A DNA stretch of 64,000 nucleotides, taken from positions 237,412-301,411 of the forward strand of contig JBNGIO010006239.1 in the NCBI GenBank assembly GCA_049999805.1, given 5' to 3'. Each line of letters begins with the position of its first letter. Within the stretch, counting starts at the first letter, position 1. A program made the position numbers and the translations under genes. A model generated the notes under the pieces. That model was not told where the DNA came from. It saw only the letters and a program-made list of their open reading frames with translations, and searched no databases. Shown piece by piece: positions 12,025-22,867 of the stretch. Source of the DNA: Folioceros fuciformis (lineage: Eukaryota; Anthocerotophyta; Anthocerotopsida; Anthocerotales).

Positions 12025-13419
12025 TCAGAGCCGAAGGGAGCGGTCGGGCTTTAAGAACGTGTGAAGCATAATGGAAGAAAGAAGCAGAAATACTTCGGCG
12101 TGCAGAAATCTCCATGACCCTAGAGGAATGTCATAAGCAAGATGGACAAAAACCTTCCCCTCGCTTACACAAATGGCAACTCTCGCAAAGAGGGTGCTTC
12201 CGACACGCTGCTGATGCATTACAGGAATCCAGTCCCGAACTTCACACATAAAAATGTCCTCAAAGCGCCCGGTCTGCACATCAGTACGAACGACAGAGAC
12301 GGGTCGGTAGTCCGTGTTAGTGCGCAGGTACCGTTCCCGACACGCTTCCGGATATTCTCTCCTCGCACGTCTGATGTAAATTGTGATAGCCCCGTCCACC
12401 TCACGGGCCTGGTATTGAAAGTCGAGGGAATGCGTCTCTGTGGGATGCCGCAACAGTAGGTGCCCTGATAAATACGACTCTACTTCCAACCTGCTAAGAC
12501 GAACGTCAATCATTGTGGAGAGTTCCGGATCCAAATTCCCCCAAACTCCTTCCTTTCGGGTATCCATCGGTGTCCACACATCCGTCTGGCTGCAGTAAAT
12601 GCCTTTCAACACAGTGTGATATCCAACATCGCCGACAACCAGTTTGAAGTGGCGGCGACCGCATGCGTCATCTGGCATAAGGGCCAATTCCAAAACATAG
12701 GCATGGCTGGAACAAGGATGAGGGGGCACCACCTTCCAAGTTTCATTCAGCAGGTTGACGACCAACAGTTTGTTCTCTCCACAGTCGTTCCTGCTCAGAA
12801 CGATGAGGCCATCTTGAACATGGACAACGCAGGGCGTCTTTCCCCGTGGCAAGGTCGGCAGTCCACCAAAATTCCAGTTAGAGCAGGTGAAATTCTGGAA
12901 CTCCGCTGGAAGAAAACCTATGTAGAGCTTGTGGACCTTAAACCTTGCCGGCCAAGGGCTGTGCTTCTCGTCAGGTATTAACAAAGAAGGGTCAGACCGG
13001 GATAGGGCGGCGTGGAACGTCTCCCACCTTGTGGAAGATAAATAAGGCGGGCGCTGAAACCCACACAAAAATCGGCCCGAATGGAAGGCCAGGGCAGCGC
13101 TGCGTGCCTCGAACTCGGCGGCCGTTAGCCACGACAGCCAACTCTTGGAGACAACCCGAAACCTAAGCTGGCTGGAGCGCGGCAAAAATAGCAAGATGGT
13201 GTACACCAACTCCTCCGAAAGGTGGCTCCACAACGCACTGTCCATCACTGGAAAAGGATTGGTGCGCGGCGGAGTAGAATCCACCTCCAACATATAGACG
13301 CTGAGGTAGCCGGGTTCTTCCCGGATTGTATACGCTCGTGTACAGCGAGGATCTGGCCAGCCTTTAGACCATAATGGACCCCAGTCTTCCGACATCCACC
13401 TTGCCCCGGGCTCGGCCAT
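12025..13419 (-). CDS. F-box protein
   Basis: Uninterrupted 464-residue frame. Residues about 62-100 form an F-box: LWSHLSEELVYTILLFLP followed by SSQLRFRVVSKSWLSWL. The C-terminal 350 residues contain motifs common in F-box/kelch-like or F-box-associated proteins (LVVNLLNETWKVVPP), though no repeat count could be fixed. It probably acts as a substrate adaptor of an SCF ubiquitin ligase, binding SKP1/ASK through the F-box. The start is supported by the truncated paralogue at 21.6-21.9 kb, which keeps a related N-terminal extension ahead of the F-box. The gene is divergent from the TPR-SET gene 928 bases away, and the pair was duplicated together. Confidence 0.85.
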   Translation of the reverse strand: MAEPGARWMSEDWGPLWSKGWPDPRCTRAYTIREEPGYLSVYMLEVDSTPPRTNPFPVMDSALWSHLSEELVYTILLFLPRSSQLRFRVVSKSWLSWLTAAEFEARSAALAFHSGRFLCGFQRPPYLSSTRWETFHAALSRSDPSLLIPDEKHSPWPARFKVHKLYIGFLPAEFQNFTCSNWNFGGLPTLPRGKTPCVVHVQDGLIVLSRNDCGENKLLVVNLLNETWKVVPPHPCSSHAYVLELALMPDDACGRRHFKLVVGDVGYHTVLKGIYCSQTDVWTPMDTRKEGVWGNLDPELSTMIDVRLSRLEVESYLSGHLLLRHPTETHSLDFQYQAREVDGAITIYIRRARREYPEACRERYLRTNTDYRPVSVVRTDVQTGRFEDIFMCEVRDWIPVMHQQRVGSTLFARVAICVSEGKVFVHLAYDIPLGSWRFLHAEVFLLLSSIMLHTFLKPDRSLRL

Positions 13420-14347
13420 AACGTGGCAGACTCCCTGACTTCGAGCAACGAACCCTACTTCAACCTTGGACGATCAAAGCACTATTGCAAGCACCCGAAC
13501 TGACGGCCGATACAGCAATGTAGCCAATCACGCCTAAGCTGATCAAGGTCGACGTTGCGCCTACAGGTCCTGGCATCCGTTTTGCTGGCGAATGAAATAA
13601 AGAGCCACCATCCTCATCTTGCAAAGAGGGCACTCAGTCTGATATAAGATGTGGGATTTGGTGAGTTCCTTCCAAGTCTCAGTAGTGCGTCTTTCTGGGT
13701 CCGAAGATGGAAAGGCACGCGGCGAAGCCATAGGATCTCCATGCATATGCATAGATTCTGCCAGTATAGCACGGTCTGGATGATCGGGGAAGCTTAAGCT
13801 TGTAGGATGTGCATGCATAGCTTTCCCAGTATAGCAAGGGTTTGGTGTAGCTCCCAGGGGCTCCAAGGATCTCGATGCAGAGCTTTTAAGCTTTGTAGGA
13901 TGTCGATGCATGGCTTCTGCGGTCATGACAGGGTTTGGATATCCGGGTAGTTTCTGAGGGCTCCAGTCTGTTGAAGATATTCAGTCGCCCTCGTAGCCTG
14001 CTGCCTGGAGCTGGAGGTCTGTCTCCAACCTGAAGCAGAAGCCGTCGTTCCAGATGCAGCCCGCCGACGTTCTCGCTCCCAAGTGTTTGCTCGTTTGGGA
14101 TAAGAAAGTGTGTGAGCGAGAGGTGGGCAGCATCCTGTGGAGCGACTCCACGCAGCCGCTGGACCGTTGCTGGACACCCGAACAGCTGGCCCGTCAGTAC
14201 AGTATCCCGCTTTCGGCCAGCTCCCCTAATCGGGATTCAGGGCTCAGCAAGGAATCCCGCCACTGGCACAATCTGGGCACTCGCGGAAGAGAAAAGCGAA
14301 GGGGGCGAAGGGTTTACTGTCTCATGGTTAGATAGGCTACTCTCACC
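13420..14347. promoter_or_regulatory. Divergent promoter region of the F-box / SET pair
   Basis: 928 bases between the two start codons. Part of it (see the repeat at 13730-13945) has a recognisable counterpart at about 22260-22440, upstream of the SET pseudogene, so the promoter region was duplicated with the genes. The stretch near 14040-14330 also resembles 22500-22800. Confidence 0.5.
13730..13945. repeat. Degenerate direct repeats containing gatgcatg
   Basis: About three imperfect copies of a segment in which ggatgt, a gatgcat core, a c/t-rich stretch and gggtttgg recur in that order (around 13735, 13807 and 13900). A related unit lies at 22320-22360 in the paralogous intergenic region. 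Function unknown; possible repeated regulatory module. Confidence 0.6.
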
Positions 14348-16741
14348 ATGAGGAGTAGCCCTAAGGCGCGGGCCCCGAGCCCTGACAAAAAGACAATTCT
14401 TGCTCTCCAGAACATCGACGATGTTCTGGTAGACAGGCTCAAAGAGAAGGGCATCTCTTTCGCAACCATTTCGAACAGGTTCGATAAAGCATCGATGAGG
14501 GAGTTGATTCAGAGGCACAATGAAGCTGCGGAAGAGTTCAAGCGACTGGTGGAGGAATCTACTCCCGAGACCATGTTCAACTACCGTGTGGTTGATCCGT
14601 TGACGCCGTCCCCTTCGATGTACAAGTTGAAGAGAGTAGACTCTATGTTTCGGCTTATCCCTCCGGATCAGCCCATCGACTATCAGTCCTCGGAGGAAGA
14701 TGAAATTCGGCCCCTAAAACTGTTTAGAACACTCATACGTGGCAAATTCTGCGCGAAACCGTTCATGACAGGAGGAGTCCGCACTGTATTCGAAGACCTT
14801 ACGGAGAATGTTGTCCTAGTGGTGATTGATAATGCTATGTGTAGCACAGCGAGCGAGCAGGATGTCTGCCGCAAGTACCCGGAAGGAATGGAGGTGGCAA
14901 TTAAGCAACCCGAGCTAAAACCACTATGGAAGGATGGCACGGTTGGATGGAGGATTTCCAACCCTGCGGACATCGTGCCTGTTGGCGAATATAACTTACT
15001 TAACGAAGGTAGGACTTGCATCCCCCACTGCAGTGATGGTATACCACTAGGGCTGCATGAAAGTTGCTATAGAACCATGACTGAAGCAGCTGAGCAGCTC
15101 CTTGTTCAAGGAGATCTCCTTTATTCTCAGGGTGAGGGGAGCCGGGCAGCTGCTTGCTACAACGTGAGTGCCCTAATCATGGAGGGGATCCCGACGGATC
15201 AAGCACCTTCATTCGGAATCAAAGAAAAGCTTCAGCTCCTCTATGCCAAAGATATCAAGGCTTGCATGCTGTTCGGAGGTTACAAGAGGGCTCTGAGAAA
15301 TGCCGATAGGTGGTTGGAGCTGACCCAGAACGGCACCGTACACCTCATGAAGAAACTTAGAATCCTGTACGCAATGGAAGAACACGAGAGAGCAAGAGAC
15401 TGTCTTAATGAGCTGCGCATCCAAGGAAAAGGCAGTGACCTACTCCACAACGTCGATAAGGTTATGACAGGCAAGATTAACACGGCTTATGAGCAGAGTT
15501 GTTTGGGAATTTTCACCTTTCCCGAAGACTTCATGAAGGACTCATGTGAAAGCAAGGAAACGCTAGAGTGCCATCAGTATATTGGACCCGTGGAGATTCG
15601 CGACACACGTAATGGGCGGGGTGTCGTTGCAACCAGAGATGTGAAGCCAGGAGAGCTGTTGGTTGTGAGCAAGGCTCTTGCACGGTCGGAAGGTGCACCC
15701 AAGGGTGACCGTAGGCCCGGCCTCTACTACTATGGCCTTTCGAGTGGAAAGCTCCAAGCTTGGTCGTCACAAGAGCAGGATGTACTAGTCCAGATGATAC
15801 AGAAAGCACAGGAATCCGCACAGTATGCCAGGCAGCTCAGGAGCCTCCGGTCATCCTCTGACTCCAAACGATCTATACCTCCGTTGTCCTTGTTCACCCA
15901 GGCATGGGATGAAGGCGAGGAGGATGAATTGTGGAACATGACGGATCCCGAATGGAGAGAAGTACACTTGAGCAGCATAAACGTGCGTAATATCCGAGGC
16001 ACTCAACGCGTGAACGGGTTTCGCAACGCACTATATGGATTGGCTTCCTTCTTCAACCACTCGTGCTCTCCCAACTCCGTGCAGTACAAGGTGGGCGACC
16101 ACGTTTTCGTCTCCTCCAGTCGCGGGGTGAAAGCTGGAGAAGAGTTTTTCTTGCATTATTACAGTACATTTAGGACCGTCATACACCGCAGAGAATGCCC
16201 GGAGCACTTCGTATGCCACTGTCCCCGCTGTGACTTTGAAGAGCAGGCATTGATAACCATACCGGCTTTAAACACGCTGGCCAAGAGGTATCATGGATTC
16301 TTTGAAAACCAGGACAATCTCGTGCAAACTGCTACCATACTATCGGAGGCAGCTAAAATTGCTGCCAAACTGGACAGGATCCTCAGCAGCGACGATTGTA
16401 AGCATTTCACGCAGAAGGAACAAGACTGGATCAGGTGCTCCCTTGCCCAGATTTATGTGTTCCCGTGCGTGTATGGTATGACGCGGAATGATCTGTCCAC
16501 AGCGGATGAGACTCTGAGGATTCTGGCTGCCGTTGATCCATGTAGTCCAATGCTATTGACCGTATTGGGATTGAGCTACTGTGTAGAGGGTGAGAAATCT
16601 GCTGGCGGCGATCACTTCAAGAGACTCCTCCAGGAGAAATCCGAGAACTTCTACTTGCCGGTAGCAGAGGACAAACGTTTTGAGGCAATGCGTAATTGGA
16701 CCGAGTCGTGTGCACTGTCAAACTGGACTGAGATTTTTTGA
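14348..16741 (+). CDS. TPR-containing SET-domain protein (SMYD-like, no MYND finger seen)
   Basis: Single 797-residue frame without introns. Residues 15-100 form a charged N-terminal region (IDDVLVDRLKEKGIS). Residues about 235-380 have the helical spacing of tetratricopeptide repeats (AEQLLVQGDLLYSQGEGSRA). The SET domain starts near 412 (GPVEIRDTRNGRGVVATRDV) and contains FFNHSCSPN with N570-H571-S572, GEEFFLHYY at 597-605, and a cysteine cluster CHCPRC just after it. TPR plus split SET resembles plant SMYD-like lysine methyltransferases. In the usual GEE(L/I)xxDY motif the residue before Tyr is Asp; here it is His603, so activity or substrate may differ. The closely related pseudogene at 22.9-24.6 kb keeps GEELLIDY. 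Confidence 0.88.
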   Translation: MRSSPKARAPSPDKKTILALQNIDDVLVDRLKEKGISFATISNRFDKASMRELIQRHNEAAEEFKRLVEESTPETMFNYRVVDPLTPSPSMYKLKRVDSMFRLIPPDQPIDYQSSEEDEIRPLKLFRTLIRGKFCAKPFMTGGVRTVFEDLTENVVLVVIDNAMCSTASEQDVCRKYPEGMEVAIKQPELKPLWKDGTVGWRISNPADIVPVGEYNLLNEGRTCIPHCSDGIPLGLHESCYRTMTEAAEQLLVQGDLLYSQGEGSRAAACYNVSALIMEGIPTDQAPSFGIKEKLQLLYAKDIKACMLFGGYKRALRNADRWLELTQNGTVHLMKKLRILYAMEEHERARDCLNELRIQGKGSDLLHNVDKVMTGKINTAYEQSCLGIFTFPEDFMKDSCESKETLECHQYIGPVEIRDTRNGRGVVATRDVKPGELLVVSKALARSEGAPKGDRRPGLYYYGLSSGKLQAWSSQEQDVLVQMIQKAQESAQYARQLRSLRSSSDSKRSIPPLSLFTQAWDEGEEDELWNMTDPEWREVHLSSINVRNIRGTQRVNGFRNALYGLASFFNHSCSPNSVQYKVGDHVFVSSSRGVKAGEEFFLHYYSTFRTVIHRRECPEHFVCHCPRCDFEEQALITIPALNTLAKRYHGFFENQDNLVQTATILSEAAKIAAKLDRILSSDDCKHFTQKEQDWIRCSLAQIYVFPCVYGMTRNDLSTADETLRILAAVDPCSPMLLTVLGLSYCVEGEKSAGGDHFKRLLQEKSENFYLPVAEDKRFEAMRNWTESCALSNWTEIF

Positions 16742-16891
16742 GGTCGCGTACATAGAGATTTCGAGTTCCATGCTCTGGACCAGCAGACACCATTGTTTAA
16801 TCTGCGTTATCCTAACCCAAGATTCATTCTTACTCAAAGTAAGGCTCAGGCTAGAGTTTGTGTAAAACTCTGTGACTGACCAAGAGTACGC

Positions 16892-17229
16892 TGTTAGAAA
16901 TGAATGGTTTAGGGCAACACATAAAAAATAGTAATGTTTCTAAATTAACAATTAAATATTTATGCTATATTAGAGAGTAGTAGAAGAACTTGCTTGTAGT
17001 CTAAGCAAGTTTATTACTATAGAATAGATAGTATCTAGAATAATAACATGGTGACCCTCAAGTATATAAGGGGTCATGGTCATTGCTCTATAGTGTAGTT
17101 GTGAATAGAGAAGCATCATGTGTTTGAGCTCAAGGAGCTTTTACATGTTGTTCACACCCCCGTATCTTGTTAAATATTTCCTCTCAATAAAGGCTATCAA
17201 CAAAGACCCTATACCCTATTACCTGACAC
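16892..17229 (+). mobile_element. LTR-like segment, copia type, plus orientation
   Basis: Begins tgttagaaat, the typical TG start of this LTR. It has a TATA-like tatataagg near 17061 and an aataaa-containing stretch at 17161-17197 that reappears, reverse-complemented, at 18957-18992. The 3' end is uncertain because similarity stops soon after 17197. Its orientation is opposite to the adjacent copia coding remnant, so this is either a solo LTR of another insertion or a rearranged end. Confidence 0.55.
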
Positions 17230-17314
17230 TTATTTCTTGACACTTATTGATAATGAAGAAATTGCACTTATTACCTGTATCTTTAACATCCAAACTTAAA
17301 CCCTTAACCAAACT

Positions 17315-18928
17315 CTAGGAATGCATCAATTTAAGGGTATCTATATTTGTATGGCTTAGACGTTGATGCCATAGACTTAAAGATCCTTGGCTGGGAGGTG
17401 AACTTGATGCAGTGACATAAGCTTCATCATCTCTTACAGAAGCACACAACTTGTAGAGATTGCCTACCCGAATACCTCTGGTTATTACCTTAACATTAGG
17501 TGATTCCGGTTGCTCGGATTGGATGCGACATCCTATTGAGTTGAACACAATCTCATTGTAATTCTAACTACAGAAAGAAGATTTTTAGCAAGACTAGGTA
17601 CAAGGTGTACATCATTTATTGTACCTTTGGGCTGTTTTCTAGGTAGTTTTACCTTTATGATACCTTTTCCTTTGATCTCATGTGATGTGTTATCACCAAG
17701 TGCCACCTTATGCCTTGTTAACATTTCTTTGTAGCTTGAGATCCAGGGTCGGTTGTAAAATGTTGAGATGCTCCAAAGTCTAGATATAGACTCTCATCCT
17801 TCTTTGATGAGTGATCTCCCCCTTGTCTCTATTGTTGAAGTAGAAAAAAGATTTTCTTCCCACTCACTTACTTGATTGGCTTGTGGTTGTTTTCCCTTTT
17901 TCAAATCAGCCAATCTTGTCCTTCAGTCTTTTGCATAATGATTAGGCTTTTTATAGTGATGGCAAGTACCCAGGTCTTCTTCTTTGTGACTTTCTCCTTT
18001 GATCCTTCATTGGAGTTGTCTTGTGGGATCTTTCCTCGTGACTTTCCTTTCTTTGAAAAAAGTACCGAGTCACCTTTGTGTTTATTCTTTAATGAATGCA
18101 CTAGCTCCTCTTGTAGAAGCAACCCAATCACCTCTTCTACTGTCGCTTGTTTATTACTTGAATGCAGTGCTACAAATGTCCTAAAAGACACCACCAATTG
18201 CGCGTATGCTGATCGTAAACTATTTAATAACACCATAATAATCCTTCCTTCAGAAAGTTTGATGTCAGCAGCTTGCATTTGATCAACTAAGTTCTTCAAC
18301 TTGTTGACGTGTTGTTGAAATCGTGTCCTCTTCAACCATCTTGAAGTTGGACAATTGATGCTCCAACAACATTTCACTCACTATACTTTTTTTTTTGTAC
18401 ATATGGCAAAGAGAAGTCCATGCACTCTTCGATGTTGCACACTCACTCAATTGAGAGAGTATGTCATCAGACACATTAAGAAGGATTGCAGCTAATGCTT
18501 GTCCATCCTTATCAAGGTCTCCTTCGGTGGGTGTGTCTTCGAGGCCCTTGTCGACGAATTTTCATACTCCTCTCTCAATGAGAAGCATCTTCATCTTTAA
18601 CTTCCATAATGTGAAGTTCTTGCCTCCAAACTTCTCCACCAAACGGGTCTCTATGCTTGTTGACGCTATCTATTATATTCTCTCGAATTTCAACCTCTTG
18701 CTATAGAATGAATACTATCAATACCTTCACAACTACACACAAGCTCCCACAAGCCCCAAGCTAAGAGCTATGCAATTGTTTGTAAACTCTTACAAGCATA
18801 AGGCTAAGAGTTTATTCCTTGCACACGAGTTCTTTCTAGAACTCTGCTAAAAACTATGCAAAAGGTGTTGACACAAGTACACAACTATAATAACCAAGAG
18901 AAAACTACTAGGCTCTATTTAGAACATG
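17315..18928 (-). mobile_element. Ty1/copia gag-protease remnant
   Basis: On the minus strand, from 18.5 kb down to 17.3 kb, broken frames encode in order a copia gag region (SLRSAYAQLVVSF, VEEVIGLLLQEE), a protease-region segment (HLVPSLAKNLLSV) and the gag-pre-integrase motif LSLWHQRLSHTN. Frameshifts and stops separate the pieces, and integrase and RT are missing here, so it is dead. Base composition is much more AT-rich than the flanking genes. Confidence 0.85.
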
Positions 18929-19020
18929 GCTCTGATATCATGTTAGAAATATTCGGATCTAGCCTTTATTGAGAGGAAATATTTAACAAGATACGGGAAA
19001 TATTTAACAATATTTAACCC
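18929..19020 (-). mobile_element. Copia primer-binding site and truncated LTR end
   Basis: Read on the minus strand, an LTR end finishing tttctaaca (18943) is followed directly by tgatatcagagcc (18929-18942), a good match to the initiator-Met tRNA primer-binding site of copia elements. Only about 75 bases of the LTR remain; beyond about 19020 the sequence becomes gypsy gag. Confidence 0.7.
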
Positions 19021-20004
19021 AATCACCTCTAGCTCGGCCAGCCTCCTCGTCAATGCCTCAACCTGACTGGTCATTCCTCCACCACTTGAGGACGGTTCGC
19101 CTCTCTCCATCCTGTAGGATCCTTTGCCTCTCCTGTCCTTCTCAGCTGGACGATCCTCATCCTCCTCACGCCTCTTGCGTGCTTTCTCCAGATCCTTCCT
19201 CATCCTCTTCTCATAAGCCCTATCGGACTCCTCATAGGTGTAAGGATTCGACACAAGGTTGTCATAATCCGGATCAGAGTGAGACGATGACCTCAACCTT
19301 GAAGAGGAAGATGGGCTGTGATGCCTCGACCTCCTATGATGCCCATACTTCCGGTTCTGCTTCCTCTTCTCTCTGCTCAACTCCGACAGCTCAAAATCTT
19401 CAGCAGCCTTCAAAGCGTCCTGCAAAGTGGTCACACCTCTCGTGCAGTAGGTTGCCATCCAATCGGGTAGTCCTCCAGCAAACCAATCCAAAGCTTGAGC
19501 ATCCGTGTACCTTGGAGTACTCGGACCTCCTAGAACACTTGGCCTGCCACGTGGGATCCTGTCCACATAGCTGTAGAACCTCTCAATGTAATCATAGAGA
19601 TCCTCCTTCCTTCCTCGCTTCAAAGTCCTCAACCTCGCGTAGGTGTGATGGCCATGGCTGAGACCTCGAAACCTGGTCAAGAAATCGTCCTTCAGGCTGT
19701 CCCAATCCACTGGTGGTATCACTCCATACGTCCGGCTATACCACTGCTGAGCTTGTCCTCTCAGCAAACCTGGAAAGATCCTCGAACGATCAGTTGTAGT
19801 GTCCTCCATGTTGGCATGAGACACATGCTCGAACGTCTTTAGGAAGGATTCAGCATCCTCCCCTCTTCTCTTGTCTCCAAACTTCACGTATTGCTGACGA
19901 CTGTGAATAGGAGCAGCCATCCTTGAAGCAACTCCTCCACCCACTTGGCTGATACTTGACGTAGGAAGTATAGCCCCTACTGAGACCACTACGGGGGCTG
20001 ACAA
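19021..20004 (-). mobile_element. Ty3/gypsy gag gene, truncated
   Basis: A continuous minus-strand frame starting at 20004 encodes a retrotransposon gag: a capsid-like part with DAESFLKTFEHVSHANMEDT, GQAQQWY and DSLKDDFLTRFRGLSHG, followed by a long basic Arg/Ser/Glu-rich region (HHRRSRHHSPSSSSRLRSSS). It matches the Retrotrans_gag pattern. The frame runs on into the copia LTR remnant, which supplies an artificial C-terminus, so gag is cut near residue 328 and no protease/RT of this element is present. Confidence 0.85.
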
Positions 20005-20215
20005 TGGAACAATGGCCGGCGCTGACCACCAACAAGTGACTGCAAGCTATCCAGCAATGATACCATAACTGAAGTATCACCTAGAGTTGACTACAAAACA
20101 CTCGACTGTAACACAGACTCCCTCTCAACACGTTTACCACACATCAAAGTGGTTTGGTTATTAAAGTGGGAAAGTTTAGGTCCGGTACCGGGCCATAGGG
20201 TTATTAAAGCCCAAT

Positions 20216-20345
20216 GTGCTTAGACTAATGTGATTAGTCTAATTAGACTAATGTGATTAGTCTAATTAGACTAATGTNNNNNNNNNNTGATTAGTCTAAT
20301 TAGACTAATGTGATTAGTCTAATTAGACTAATGTAATTAGTCTAA
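20216..20345. repeat. Palindromic tandem repeat with assembly gap
   Basis: Tandem 23-base units built around gactaat-gtg-attagtc and taatta, so each unit can fold on itself. The array is interrupted by ten Ns at 20278-20287. The true copy number is unknown because the gap lies inside the array. Confidence 0.9.
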
Positions 20346-20513
20346 GATTAGTGTCTAATTAAGTATCCAAACCTTGGTCTTGGTCAAGTGGAGAGGCTCT
20401 TCTTCATTTTGATGCCTTTGTTGATACACCAAACTCCAATGTTTTGTACCATTCAAATACCTTATGATCCTTTTCACAGCTTGAAAATGCTGTTGACCAG
20501 GATTGACTAAAAA

Positions 20514-21257
20514 TTAGCTAGCTACTCCCACTGCCTCTACAATGTTAGGTCTTGTGCTTGTAGATAAATATGTAAGGCAGCCAACTATACATTGGTATAA
20601 AGTTTTATCTACCGTTTCCTTGTCTTCATCAGTTATAGGACTCATTTTCTTCGACAACTTTTTATTTAACACCGTTGGCGTCTTCACTGGTTTGCAATCT
20701 TGCATTCCAAACCGCTTAAGGACATTCTCAATTTATGTTCTTTGACTCAAAGAGATCATCCTATTAGAGATGTCCGTCATTACCTTTATCCCTAGGAAAT
20801 AATGAAGTTTTCCTAGATCTCTCATGTTAAAACTATCATTTAGACTCGTTTTTGTATGCTTTAAGAGTTCTAAATCATTGCAAACTAAAATAAGATCATC
20901 AACATAAACAACAATAATTATTATGGACTTTCCTTTTCTCTTTACAAAGATGTTCCAATCTCCATTGGTTTTCTTAAAACCTATTGCTAAGAAGAATTTA
21001 TAAATTCTTACATACCAGGTAAGTGCTGATTCCTTGAGGCCATAGATTGCCTTTTGCAATTTACATACTTCATCTTCACAACCTGGTACCTCATACCCTT
21101 TTGGTTGGTTCATATAGATTTCTTTTTCCAAATCTCCATAAAGAAATGTTATTTGAACATCCATGTGATGAATCTCCAGATCCATGGTTGCTGCTATTGT
21201 TAAGAGTACCAGGACACATGTTATATATTCTTGCCTTGTAATGCTGGATGCTTCCAT
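20514..21257 (-). mobile_element. Ty1/copia reverse transcriptase fragment
   Basis: Minus-strand frames 21257-20733 and 20705-20514 encode copia RT: DVQITFLYGDLEKEIYMNQP, KLQKAIYGLKESALTWY, the catalytic VVYVDDLILV, then VGCLTYLSTSTRPNIVEAVG of the RT/RNase H junction. A frameshift separates the pieces and the 5' part is absent. It may belong to the same element as the gag remnant or to another. Confidence 0.88.
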
Positions 21258-21540
21258 CAGTATTATGTTTGATGTTGAATATCCATTTTGATGTTATGCA
21301 CTTTCTTCCATCAGCATTATATTTGATCTTGAATACTCATTTTGATTTTATGCCTATTTTATCTTATGTACTTTCTTCCATAACTTATGTTATGCACTTT
21401 TTTAGAGTAAGAGAAGTGATTTTGAGTGATGAGTGTAATGAGTGTACGCATCGTCCTAGACGTGTTGGTGAGGTTCTGGAAGTCCAGCGAAGAAAAGCTA
21501 AGCTGAGTTTATGAACTTTGTACCTTTCCAGATCGAGGAT
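21258..21540. other. AT-rich retroelement-like junction with short repeats
   Basis: Recurring short motifs (cttccatcag, attttgat, ttatgcac) with AT-rich composition like the RT fragment. It separates the retroelement debris from the truncated F-box copy. No frame worth naming. Confidence 0.4.
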
Positions 21541-21557
21541 GTGGCCTCTGTTCCCCG

Positions 21558-21887
21558 TTACAGATGACCACACTGGTGCGCAATCCCAAACATAAACCGA
21601 CCAGAAAAAAAGGCCAACGCAGCGCTGCGTGCCTTGAACTCGGTGGACGTTAGACGCGATCGCCATGTCTTGGAGACAGCCCGAAACCTAGCCTGGCTGG
21701 AGCGAGGGAGCACAAGCAAGATCATATCCACCATGTGCTCTGGCACCGCACTCCACAACGCAGCGTCCATTGCCGGCATGGTTCCAGGCTCAATGCGGCG
21801 GATACCTGGAACAAAGTCCTCCTCCAATATGTAAGCCATGATGAAGTTGTCGCCAATTTCTTTCGCCATCGCTGTCCCACGGGCCAT
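21558..21887 (-). pseudogene. Truncated F-box paralogue
   Basis: Minus-strand frame from 21887 encodes an N-terminal extension and F-box (MDAALWSAVPEHMVDMILLV, LPRSSQARFRAVSKTW, SAALAFFSGRFMFGI) clearly homologous to the F-box gene at 12.0-13.4 kb. After GRFMFGI similarity ends and the remaining 350 residues are missing, replaced toward lower coordinates by retroelement-like sequence. It keeps the divergent arrangement with the SET pseudogene. It is probably non-functional, though a short F-box-only product is conceivable. Confidence 0.85.
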
Positions 21888-21934
21888 AACCTAGCAAATT
21901 TGAAGCGCAGGTGCTGAGATTTCCCGCACATATA

Positions 21935-22125
21935 TCAAAATGATATAAAGCGCTTCAGGATGATTGAAAGCTTCCTCTCACCACGGCCTGTGAGTGCTGA
22001 TCTATATTATAATGGAACCCTGATTCAGGATGATCAAAAGCCTCTAATCACCGCGGCCCGTGAGTGCTGCCCCATGCAATACTGAAAACCTTCTTCAGGA
22101 TGATCGAAAGCTCCCACTCGTCACA
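21935..22125. repeat. Tandem repeat, about 3 x 70 bp
   Basis: Three imperfect units each begin ttcaggatgat and two contain gtgagtgctg about 40 bases on (starts near 21955, 22023 and 22095), in the intergenic region of the duplicated F-box/SET pair. Confidence 0.65.
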
Positions 22126-22867
22126 TTGATCAGCAACATATGATTATGTATTAAGATTCCTCATCCAGCCACAAGACAAGAAATCTACTTCAGTTAAGCA
22201 TCAGAGAACAAATTGTCAAGTCAAGTCGTATACTTTAAGCTGCCCTGCGCATTTGCGTCCTGATGGCATAGCATCTGCCAGCAATCTAGGGTTTGATTGA
22301 TGCGGGTAGCTTGGGCTTGGAGGATGTCGATGCATGGCTTCTCCACAATATTAGGGTTTGGATGATCAGGGTAGCTTGTGAGAGTTCCTAGTTTATTAAG
22401 GATCCGCACTCCACGCGACCCGTGGGGCTCCTAGTTTGTGGAGGGTGCCCCCTCCTAGCAAAACCTGGCTGCAGCTAGAGGCATGTCCCCAAGCAGAAGC
22501 AGAGGCTGTCGTTCCATGTGCATGCCACCAACGTTCCCGCTCCCAAGTATTTGCTCCTTTTAAATAAGAAAGAGCCTGAGGAGCATCTCGTGGGATGTCT
22601 CCTCGAAGCTGGTCCGGTGCTGGACATCCGAACAGCCGACCGGTCATTCTCCAGCTTTGGTTCCGCGCACTGCCTTCAACAGCCAGTCCTCCTAATCGGA
22701 TTCAGAGCTTGGCAGGACATACCGCCACTGTCGTCATTTGGGACGATGCCAAGCCATCTGGCACTCGCGGAAGAGAAAAGCGAAGTGACAGCATCCGGTG
22801 CACTAACCCTGGTTTGACCGCACCACGAGGGTCTACCGTCTGATGGTAAGTTCGGCTCCTCTAACCA

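Noticed and set aside
18943-20004. Gypsy gag C-terminus ending NIVKYFPYLVKYFLS
   Set aside because: These last residues are translated from the copia LTR remnant, not from gag.
20216-20345. CRISPR-like array
   Set aside because: Units are contiguous palindromic repeats with no unique spacers, in a eukaryotic nuclear context.
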